DNA from: Pseudomonadota bacterium
GTDB lineage: Bacteria; Pseudomonadota; Alphaproteobacteria; Rhizobiales; Devosiaceae
Reading direction: 5' to 3'
NCBI GenBank assembly: GCA_023428425.1
Contig: JAEYYP010000413.1
Location: forward strand, 1 to 11,173
Length of the DNA stretch: 11,173 bases
The translations under genes were made by a program, and so were the position numbers. The notes under the pieces were generated by a model, which saw nothing but the letters and a program-made list of their open reading frames with translations, did not search any database and had not been told where the DNA came from. Every line of letters begins with the position of its first letter. Position 1 is the first letter of the stretch. Of this stretch, positions 1 through 6,439 are shown piece after piece.

Positions 1-2
1 GT

Positions 3-311
3 CCACAGCACCACCATTTCGCGGGCACCCGAGAGCAGCGCCTCGTACTCGTCGACGCGGGCCCTGAGGTTCGCCACCTGCTCGGCCGCCCGGTCGTTGG
101 CGGTTCGACCATCGCGCAGCATGCGGCGTACAACCGCCGCGGCCAGCAGCGCGAACGCCCCCGCGCCAAGCGCGATCGCCACCGGTGCCGCCCCCATGAT
201 GTTCGTGGCGGAAAGGCCTTGAGCAAGCGTCGGGGAAGCGCTGAAGAGAGTGATGAGGCTGGCGGTAAGCCCCACGAATCCGAATACGTTCCGGAGTTTA
301 TCCGGCGCCAT
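3..311 (-). CDS. N-terminal part of a membrane PAS sensor histidine kinase, DivL-like (partial)
   Basis: The first 103 codons of a minus-strand gene cut off by the left window edge. The ATG at 311 is the only possible start: an in-frame TAG lies three codons upstream, and AGGGG sits six bases before the ATG. Residues 9-30 form a hydrophobic segment ending in a possible signal-peptide site (TLA-Q). Residues 42-61 form a second, Ala-rich membrane segment followed by the basic stretch RRMLRDGR. Residues 70-93 look like a short coiled linker, and EYEALLSGAREMVVLW resembles the opening of a PAS domain. In rhizobia, DivL, the atypical kinase acting on the CckA-CtrA cell-cycle pathway, is encoded beside ahcY and begins in this way. 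The DivL assignment is therefore inference from synteny and this short motif. The catalytic domains lie outside the window, so another membrane PAS kinase cannot be excluded. Confidence 0.6.
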   Translation of the reverse strand, partial: MAPDKLRNVFGFVGLTASLITLFSASPTLAQGLSATNIMGAAPVAIALGAGAFALLAAAVVRRMLRDGRTANDRAAEQVANLRARVDEYEALLSGAREMVVLW

Positions 312-345
312 GCGCTGCCCCTAAGACCTAATGAATCCACTGCGG

Positions 346-366
346 ACTTCCGGCGGGACCGGAAGT
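346..366 (-). promoter_or_regulatory. Leader hairpin before the DivL-like gene
   Basis: ACTTCCGG and CCGGAAGT form a perfect 8-bp inverted repeat around a 5-base loop, 35 to 55 bases upstream of the kinase start codon. No T-run follows on either strand, so it is not a standard terminator. It could be an operator or a structured mRNA leader; no function is shown. Confidence 0.4.
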
Positions 367-552
367 GCCAAACTCCGCACTCAATGGAAAACGCGTCGAG
401 CCCCAACTGATTCGCCGCGCCGCCCGCTGGTCCAAACCCGTAACCAGCGAATCACTGGACAATACCGGCCCCGGATTCGCTCAAAAAGAGTCAAATTGCA
501 TGTGAAGAGCGGGGATCGCGTCCAGATTGGGAGTTGACCCCGGTCCGAACAG

Positions 553-568
553 TGAACGCTTCGTTAAC
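553..568. promoter_or_regulatory. Putative CtrA binding box
   Basis: TGAAC-N6-TTAAC on the plus strand matches the published CtrA consensus TTAAC-N6-TTAAC at nine of ten defined bases, and TTAA is rare in DNA this GC-rich. It lies about 240 bases upstream of the DivL-like start codon. That is far for a promoter-proximal site unless the leader is long. The identification rests on motif resemblance only. Confidence 0.35.
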
Positions 569-688
569 GCGGGGGCGATTTGCCGGGAAAATTTGCACGG
601 TGGTGAGTCAGACGTGCCACAGGAGGCAATGGCTCTGGTTTGCGCGCCGTCCCCTCGATCCTGACTTCCAGGCTGATCGCCTCTGCGC

Positions 689-1069
689 TCACGCCTGGGT
701 CAGCATGTAGATCCAGTAGCCGTTGGGATTGGCGCTCATCATGGGGCGTTGCGAGTCGCGCTCGTTGATGCGCTGGCAGGCGTAGTGGCCCTTGTCGATC
801 TTTTCCTTCGCATACTCGATGAGGTCGTCCTCGATCTTCTGCATCTGGGCGAAGCTGCGTGCCTTGTAGATGACGATCATCCGGTGCCACTCGTGGCCAG
901 GCGCCCATTTCGACTGGTGCTGGCGGAACCGCACCTCCGGCACCTGCTGCGTCAGGCCGATATATATGTAACGGCTGCGCCGTGCATATTGGCCGATGGC
1001 GCGGTTCAACGCCGACCGGCTCAAGACATAGTTGCTATCGTTGTACCAGTATTCGACGGTGCCAAGCAT
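689..1069 (-). CDS. Small GIY-YIG nuclease-like protein
   Basis: A 126-residue protein. G26-Q27-Y28, seven residues, then Y36-I37-G38 fits the paired strands of a GIY-YIG nuclease. They are followed by PEVRFRQHQ (candidate catalytic Arg47 or Arg49, and His51), Glu80 in the helix IEDDLIEYAKE, and a late Asn (N114 or N116) in ANPNGYWIY. The fold is inferred from this pattern; the first motif is degenerate (GQY, not GIY). It is about the size of stand-alone bacterial GIY-YIG proteins, for which repair, homing and unknown roles are reported. A GGGGG stretch five bases before the ATG is a plausible ribosome binding site but lies inside a hairpin. The gene starts 72 bases after the ahcY stop, on the same strand, and could be reached by readthrough. 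A stretch at 960-970 is noticeably A/T-rich compared with neighbours, a weak hint of acquisition. Confidence 0.6.
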   Translation of the reverse strand: MLGTVEYWYNDSNYVLSRSALNRAIGQYARRSRYIYIGLTQQVPEVRFRQHQSKWAPGHEWHRMIVIYKARSFAQMQKIEDDLIEYAKEKIDKGHYACQRINERDSQRPMMSANPNGYWIYMLTQA

Positions 1070-1071
1070 AG

Positions 1072-1106
1072 CGCCCCCAAGCGACTATCAAGCCGCTATG
1101 GGGGCG
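1072..1106 (-). promoter_or_regulatory. Hairpin between ahcY and the GIY-YIG gene
   Basis: CGCCCCCAAGCG (1072-1083) pairs with 1094-1106 through 12 base pairs, with one bulged A at 1098 and a 10-base loop. On the minus-strand transcript it follows the ahcY stop by about 35 bases and ends two bases before the GIY-YIG start codon, so the G-rich ribosome binding site is in the stem. No T-run follows, so it is either a weak terminator or 3'-end stabiliser for ahcY, or a translational lock on the next gene. Confidence 0.55.
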
Positions 1107-1141
1107 TTACTGTCAAGAGGGGTCGGCCTGTCGGCCGGGCC

Positions 1142-2539
1142 TCAGTAGCGGTACTGGCCGGACTTGAACGGGCCCTCTGGCGAGACGCCGATGTAGTCGG
1201 CCTGACCCTGCGAGAGCTTGGTGAGCTTGGCGCCGAGCTTGGCGAGGTGCAGTTCGGCGACCTTCTCGTCGAGGTGCTTGGGCAGTACGTGCACTTCGTT
1301 GGCGAGGTTGGCGCCGTTGGTCCACAGCTCGATCTGCGCCAGCGTCTGGTTGGCGAAGGAGGCGCTCATCACGAAGCTCGGGTGGCCGGTGGCGTTGCCG
1401 AGGTTGACGAGGCGACCCTCACTCAGCAGCACGATGCGCTTGCCCGGGGCCATCTCGACGATGTCGACCTGCGGCTTCACGTTGGTCCACTTGTAGTTGC
1501 GCAGCTCGGCGACCTGGATTTCGTTGTCGAAGTGGCCGATGTTGCAGACGATCGCCATGTCCTTGAGGCCGCGGATATCGTCGAGAGTGACGACGTCCTT
1601 GTTGCCGGTGGCAGTAACGACGATGTCGGCGCGGTGCGACGCATCGGCGAGGGTCACGACCTCGTAGCCGTCCATCGCGGCCTGAAGCGCACAGATCGGA
1701 TCGACTTCGGTGACCAGCACGCGGGCACCGGCGCCGCGCAGCGACTGGGCCGAGCCCTTGCCGACGTCGCCGTAGCCGCAGACGATGGCCACCTTGCCGG
1801 CCAGCATCACGTCGGTGCCGCGGCGGATGGCATCGACCAGCGATTCACGGGTGCCGTACTTATTGTCGAACTTCGACTTGGTGACGGAGTCGTTGACGTT
1901 GATGGCAGGGAAGGGCAGCTCGCCCTTCTGCTGCAGCTGGTAGAGCCGCATGACGCCCGTGGTGGTCTCCTCAGAGACGCCGCGGATCTGCGCCTTGATG
2001 CGCGAGTAGAAGGTGGGGTCCTTCGCGAGGCGCTTCTTGATGAGAGCGAAGAAGATCTCTTCTTCCTCGGAATGCGGGTTGTTCAGCACCGACGGGTCGG
2101 TCTCGGCCTTGGCGCCGGTCAGCACCAGCATGGTGGCGTCGCCGCCATCGTCGAGGATCATGTTTGGAGTCTGGCCGCCTGGCCATTCCATCATGCGGTC
2201 AGTGTAGTCCCAGTATTCCTCGAGGCTCTCGCCCTTCTTGGCGAACACCGAGATGCCGGCGGCGGCAATGGCGGCGGCGGCATGGTCCTGGGTCGAGAAG
2301 ATGTTGCAGCTGACCCAACGAACCTCGGCGCCGAGTGCGACCAGGGTCTCGATGAGCACCGCGGTCTGGATGGTCATGTGCAGCGAGCCGGCAATGCGCG
2401 CGCCCTTCAGCGGCTGGGTGGCGGCATATTCCTCGCGGATGGCCATCAGGCCGGGCATCTCGATCTCGGCCATGCCGATTTCCTTGCGGCCGTAGTCGGC
2501 GAGGCCGATGTCGGTGACGATATAATCGGTGTTGGCCAT
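1142..2539 (-). CDS. ahcY: S-adenosylhomocysteine hydrolase (adenosylhomocysteinase)
   Basis: A 465-residue cytoplasmic enzyme that reversibly splits S-adenosylhomocysteine into adenosine and homocysteine with bound NAD, relieving product inhibition of methyltransferases. Visible family motifs are SCNIFSTQDHAAAAI at 77-91, the NAD-binding loop GYGDVGKG at 255-262, GNATGHPSFVMS near 381-392, and the C-terminus KSGQYRY, whose Lys and Tyr reach the cofactor of the neighbouring subunit in known structures. The roughly 40-residue bacterial insertion is present at about 145-190. The length matches rhizobial homologues. The ATG at 2539 gives the conserved start MANTDYIVTDIGLADYGRKEI, with GGAG seven bases upstream. 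An open frame extends 60 codons further upstream but runs through the promoter region and is not conserved-looking. It is transcribed alone or with the small downstream GIY-YIG gene. A palindrome next to its promoter suggests dedicated repression or activation. Confidence 0.97.
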   Translation of the reverse strand: MANTDYIVTDIGLADYGRKEIGMAEIEMPGLMAIREEYAATQPLKGARIAGSLHMTIQTAVLIETLVALGAEVRWVSCNIFSTQDHAAAAIAAAGISVFAKKGESLEEYWDYTDRMMEWPGGQTPNMILDDGGDATMLVLTGAKAETDPSVLNNPHSEEEEIFFALIKKRLAKDPTFYSRIKAQIRGVSEETTTGVMRLYQLQQKGELPFPAINVNDSVTKSKFDNKYGTRESLVDAIRRGTDVMLAGKVAIVCGYGDVGKGSAQSLRGAGARVLVTEVDPICALQAAMDGYEVVTLADASHRADIVVTATGNKDVVTLDDIRGLKDMAIVCNIGHFDNEIQVAELRNYKWTNVKPQVDIVEMAPGKRIVLLSEGRLVNLGNATGHPSFVMSASFANQTLAQIELWTNGANLANEVHVLPKHLDEKVAELHLAKLGAKLTKLSQGQADYIGVSPEGPFKSGQYRY

Positions 2540-2575
2540 CGGCCTGCTCCGTCGGTTGTGGGGTCTATGCCGCGC

Positions 2576-2604
2576 CTTATAGAGAAGGAGGGCGACGGCG
2601 GCAA
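2576..2604 (-). promoter_or_regulatory. Candidate ahcY sigma-70 promoter
   Basis: On the minus strand TTGCCG (2604-2599), a 17-base spacer and TATAAG (2581-2576) form a good housekeeping-type promoter. It would place the transcript start roughly 30 bases before the ahcY ATG. It is predicted by eye only, but the neighbouring operator-like palindrome supports it. Confidence 0.45.
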
Positions 2605-2607
2605 CCT

Positions 2608-2633
2608 GGGATATAAAGAAAGCTTTATATCCC
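2608..2633. promoter_or_regulatory. Perfect palindrome upstream of ahcY, candidate operator
   Basis: GGGATATAAAG (2608-2618), four bases, then CTTTATATCCC (2623-2633): an exact 11-bp inverted repeat, strikingly A/T-rich for this genome, ending three bases upstream of the proposed -35 box. The symmetry and position fit a dimeric repressor or activator. ArsR-family SahR proteins, which respond to S-adenosylhomocysteine, control ahcY and methionine-cycle genes in several Proteobacteria through A/T-rich palindromes. SahR is my favoured guess, but I cannot check the consensus here. Confidence 0.55.
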
Positions 2634-3011
2634 GTTTCACGCCGTCTTGGGTCAACCCCGAGTTGCCCCAGGAACCTGCGTCCGATTCCACTCCCGTGCG
2701 TGGTCGCGATCGCTGCCATCGCTGTGGTTTGGCGGCAACGATTCGGGTCGATTAACTTTTATCGATTCCGGAAACGGTCCGGACACCATCTCAAAACAGC
2801 ATGGAATTCAGGGCTTTCGCGGGGATGCGGACGCCATTAACGTAATTTTTAGAACCTAACGTTCATGGTTAAGTAACGGTAAATTCCGGGTTCCATCCTT
2901 TCGCCTGCTCGGCTAGCTTGCCGGGCAGGGAAACTAGCCAAGCTGATGCTGCCTCGGGGGCGGTGTCGGGGGAAGGTAGGCAGATTGCGAGCAGGCCCGT
3001 TTGCGCCACTG
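2634..3011. other. Divergent intergenic region between ahcY and the SleB-like gene
   Basis: About 380 bases without a convincing conserved gene, unless the hydrolase starts earlier than 3012. It has two TCCGGA palindromic hexamers at 2767-2772 and 2778-2783, whose starts are 11 bases apart, and three CGATT words at about 2739-2767. TTAA-containing boxes occur at 2837-2872. I could not define a -35/-10 pair for the plus-strand gene. Confidence 0.6.
2837..2872. promoter_or_regulatory. Putative CtrA-type boxes before the cell wall hydrolase
   Basis: TTAAC-N6-TTTAG at 2837-2852 matches eight of ten CtrA consensus positions. ATGGTTAA at 2865-2872 is the reverse complement of TTAACCAT, a form reported for CtrA half-sites. 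TAAC (2857-2860) and GTTA (2868-2871) also form a small inverted repeat. The cluster lies 140-175 bases upstream of the hydrolase start. CtrA control would make sense for a cell-wall enzyme, but this is motif resemblance only. Confidence 0.3.
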
Positions 3012-3845
3012 ATGCGTGTGCTCACGCATGCCATGGTGTTGATCGCAGCAGTTTTCGTGCTGCTGGTCAGCTTTGCTCCTGCGTCTGCCGAAGAACGCGT
3101 TGCCGATCTCGTCGTTCCCCTCCCGCTCACGGCTTCGGTTGCCGAAAAGCGTGAAGAGTTTTTCTCTGCCACCCAGCCCAAGCTGACCAGTGCATTGCTG
3201 CAGGCCTATGTCGATCGGCAGCAGCAACTGCAATCCTTCGACGCCTTCGAGGTCCCGGCTGCGGCGCCCGAGCTGACGCAGGAAGTGCTGATGGGCTACA
3301 TCGCCCGTCGACAGAACCAGGCGCTCGACGCCATCGAGGCGGCCGATCGCTCCGACCGTCCAGCGCTCACCGCTGCCGTGCTCTCCGCCTATGCCGAGGG
3401 CGCGTTTGTTCCGACGGTGAAGAAGGTGAAGCTGGCCGACAGCGAGAAGACCTGCCTCGCCCAGGCCATCTACCACGAAGCACGCGGTGAATCGCGCGAA
3501 GGGCAGCTGGCCGTCGCCAACGTCATCATCAACCGGGCCTTCTCGAAGAAGTATCCGTCGACCATCTGCGGCGTGGTGTTCCAGAATGCCGACAAGGGGC
3601 GCTACAAGTGCCAGTTCACCTTCGCCTGCGACGGCAGGTCGGACGCGGGCAACGAGCGCGCTGCCTGGAACCGCTCGGTCAAGATGGCCGAGACAGCCTT
3701 CTACGAGTTCCAGACCGGTGACCGGCCCGGCGTGATCCCGGACTCGGCGCTATTTTACCACACCACCGCTGTGTCGCCGAGCTGGGGCCAGAAGTTCCGC
3801 CGCGTCGCAACCATCGGTTCGCACATCTTCTACTCCAGCAACTGA
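3012..3845 (+). CDS. Exported SleB-type cell wall hydrolase
   Basis: A 277-residue protein. Residues 1-26 are a clear signal peptide (hydrophobic core MVLIAAVFVLLVSF, cleavage likely after APASA). Residues 55-130 hold three copies, about 30 residues apart, of a P-x-L-T-x-x-x-L-x-x-Y unit (at 56, 86 and 117). The C-terminal domain from about 146 is a Hydrolase_2/SleB domain: CLAQAIYHEARGE with candidate catalytic Glu156, AVANVIINR, YPSTICGVVFQ, and Cys186, Cys200 and Cys206, which could form disulfides in the periplasm. SleB enzymes are peptidoglycan lytic transglycosylases first known from spore germination. In non-sporulating alphaproteobacteria they probably act in wall remodelling. The start is uncertain: the ATG at 3012 gives a standard signal peptide but has no good ribosome binding site. 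TTG at 2985 has GGAAGG eight bases upstream and would add nine residues. ATG at 2946 is also open. It ends at a strong terminator. Confidence 0.88.
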   Translation: MRVLTHAMVLIAAVFVLLVSFAPASAEERVADLVVPLPLTASVAEKREEFFSATQPKLTSALLQAYVDRQQQLQSFDAFEVPAAAPELTQEVLMGYIARRQNQALDAIEAADRSDRPALTAAVLSAYAEGAFVPTVKKVKLADSEKTCLAQAIYHEARGESREGQLAVANVIINRAFSKKYPSTICGVVFQNADKGRYKCQFTFACDGRSDAGNERAAWNRSVKMAETAFYEFQTGDRPGVIPDSALFYHTTAVSPSWGQKFRRVATIGSHIFYSSN

Positions 3846-3866
3846 ACGTCAGCTGAACAGATGTTG

Positions 3867-3894
3867 AAAGGCCCGCCGGAGCGGGCCTTTTTTT
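3867..3894 (+). terminator. Rho-independent terminator, partly bidirectional
   Basis: GGCCCGC, loop CGGA, GCGGGCC, then seven T, starting about 22 bases after the hydrolase stop. On the minus strand the same stem follows the pckA stop by about 20 bases but only three T come after it, so it may also help end pckA transcripts. Confidence 0.93.
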
Positions 3895-3913
3895 CTTGTC
3901 GAGAGTGGATCGG

Positions 3914-5467
<1,554 letters not shown>

Positions 5468-5519
5468 GGTCGCGGGTCCTCGGCTGGCGGGCCGCCCTCC
5501 GGCCCGTTCATCGCGGATT

Positions 5520-5536
5520 GTTAGGTGCCGGTTAGG
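5520..5536. promoter_or_regulatory. 11-bp-spaced direct repeat in the pckA upstream region
   Basis: GTTAGG-N5-GTTAGG on the plus strand (CCTAAC-N5-CCTAAC reading toward pckA), 53 to 70 bases upstream of the pckA start. Direct repeats one helical turn apart are how OmpR/PhoB-family regulators usually bind, and ChvI, encoded across the same intergenic region, belongs to that family. The assignment to ChvI is inference. Confidence 0.35.
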
Positions 5537-5630
5537 CTCTCCGCCCATCCCCAAACTGGTCTTACGACAGAAGTCTCTTCGTCATTTGTCGACGCCTTCC
5601 CGGAACAAACCGGCGACACGCCTTATTTCT

Positions 5631-5668
5631 GCGCAATTGTGGCAGTCAAAGCTTGCCACAATTGGCGC
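5631..5668. promoter_or_regulatory. Large inverted repeat over the chvI promoter
   Basis: GCG-CAATTGTGGCA (5631-5644), 9-base spacer, TGCCACAATTG-G-CGC (5654-5668). The inner 11 bp are perfect and the outer three pair if one G is bulged. The right arm contains the proposed chvI -35 box. It could be a dimeric regulator site or an mRNA/DNA hairpin; the binding protein is not recognised. Confidence 0.5.
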
Positions 5669-5679
5669 GCCGGTATGAT
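5652..5679 (+). promoter_or_regulatory. Candidate chvI promoter
   Basis: CTTGCC (5652-5657), 16-base spacer, TATGAT (5674-5679) resembles an alphaproteobacterial housekeeping promoter and would start transcription about 25 bases before the chvI ATG. Predicted by eye. Confidence 0.4.
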
Positions 5680-5710
5680 TTGGCGTGTCGCTCGCTGAAA
5701 GGGAGCCCAG

Positions 5711-6430
5711 ATGCCCAAGATCGCCCTGGTGGATGACGACCGCAACATCCTGACGTCGGTGTCGCTGACGCTCGAGGCGGAGGGCTACTCGGTCGCTACC
5801 TACACCGATGGCGCGTCGGGGCTGGAGGGTCTCACCGCCGATCGGCCCGACCTCGCGATCCTCGACATCAAGATGCCCCGCATGGACGGCATGGAGCTGC
5901 TCCGCCGCCTCCGCCAGAAATCCGATGTGCCGGTGATCTTCCTGACCTCGAAGGACGAGGAGATCGACGAGCTGTTCGGCCTCAAGATGGGCGCCGACGA
6001 TTTCATCACCAAGCCGTTTAGCCAGCGCCTGCTGGTGGAGCGCGTGAAGTCGGTCCTGCGCCGCGGGGCGCCGCGCGATCCCTCGGCTCCGGCCGGTGCG
6101 CCCGGCGGTGAGGCCACGCCGTCCAAGGCCCTCATCGAGCGCGGTTCGCTGGTGATGGACGAAGAGCGCCACACCTGCACGTGGAAGGGTCAGCGCGTGA
6201 CGCTGACCGTCACCGAGTTCCTCATCCTGCAGGCGCTTGCGCTGCGCCCCGGCGTGGTCAAGTCGCGCAATGCGCTGATGGATGCGGCGTACGACGACCA
6301 GGTCTACGTCGACGATCGCACCATCGACAGCCACATCAAGCGGCTGAGGAAGAAGTTCAAGGCGGTTGACGACGATTTCGAGATGATCGAAACCCTCTAT
6401 GGCGTAGGCTATCGCTTCAAGGAGCAGTAA
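5711..6430 (+). CDS. chvI: ChvI, OmpR-family response regulator
   Basis: A 239-residue cytoplasmic DNA-binding regulator, partner of ChvG. The receiver domain (about 1-118) has acidic residues D8-D10, the phospho-acceptor D52 in AILDIKMPRMDG, the switch T79 (VIFLTSKDEE) and K101 (FITKPFS). A Pro/Ala/Gly-rich linker (about 119-139) leads to an OmpR/PhoB winged helix (about 143-237), with the recognition region VDDRTIDSHIKRLRKKFK and the ending GVGYRFKEQ. The length and the DDRTIDSHIKRLRKKF segment are those of ChvI. AGGGAG lies five bases before the ATG. In rhizobia, Agrobacterium and Brucella (as BvrR) this system controls acid response, envelope, exopolysaccharide and host-association genes. 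It opens a tight co-directional cluster; chvG begins nine bases after its stop and in the same reading frame. Confidence 0.96.
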   Translation: MPKIALVDDDRNILTSVSLTLEAEGYSVATYTDGASGLEGLTADRPDLAILDIKMPRMDGMELLRRLRQKSDVPVIFLTSKDEEIDELFGLKMGADDFITKPFSQRLLVERVKSVLRRGAPRDPSAPAGAPGGEATPSKALIERGSLVMDEERHTCTWKGQRVTLTVTEFLILQALALRPGVVKSRNALMDAAYDDQVYVDDRTIDSHIKRLRKKFKAVDDDFEMIETLYGVGYRFKEQ

Positions 6431-6439
6431 GGGGATCCC

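Larger units (their letters stand above)
312..688. other. Intergenic region upstream of the DivL-like gene
   Basis: About 377 bases with no convincing gene. The short open frames here lack ribosome binding sites and recognisable protein features. The region should hold the promoter of the minus-strand kinase gene and the 3' end of the GIY-YIG transcript. I see a perfect 8-bp inverted repeat at 346-366 and a CtrA-like box at 553-568, but no convincing -35/-10 pair and no T-tailed terminator. Confidence 0.7.
5468..5710. other. Divergent pckA/chvI control region
   Basis: A 243-base region dense in symmetric elements. CGGGCC (5488-5493) and GGCCCG (5501-5506) form a leader hairpin of the pckA mRNA with GGAGGG in its loop, competing in appearance with a ribosome binding site. 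GTTAGG is repeated at 5520 and 5531. A small interrupted palindrome lies at 5566-5583. A large inverted repeat overlaps the chvI promoter at 5631-5668. Confidence 0.6.

Noticed and set aside
219..537. Two short plus-strand frames (63 and 68 codons) upstream of the GIY-YIG gene
   Set aside because: They lack ribosome binding sites and motifs; the first overlaps the DivL-like N-terminus, and they overlap each other.
1072..1106. Hairpin as a standard Rho-independent terminator for ahcY
   Set aside because: The stem is strong, but no T-run follows on the minus strand, so I describe it as a hairpin of uncertain role.
2540..2719. 60-codon upstream extension of ahcY
   Set aside because: It runs through the proposed promoter and palindrome. 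The MANTDYIVTDIGLADYG start with a ribosome binding site matches the family N-terminus.
749..2755. A 668-codon plus-strand open frame opposite the GIY-YIG gene and ahcY
   Set aside because: It is antisense to ahcY, its composition (Val/Leu/Asp/Gly/Arg-rich) is what a GC-rich gene gives when read backwards, and it shows no domain motif.
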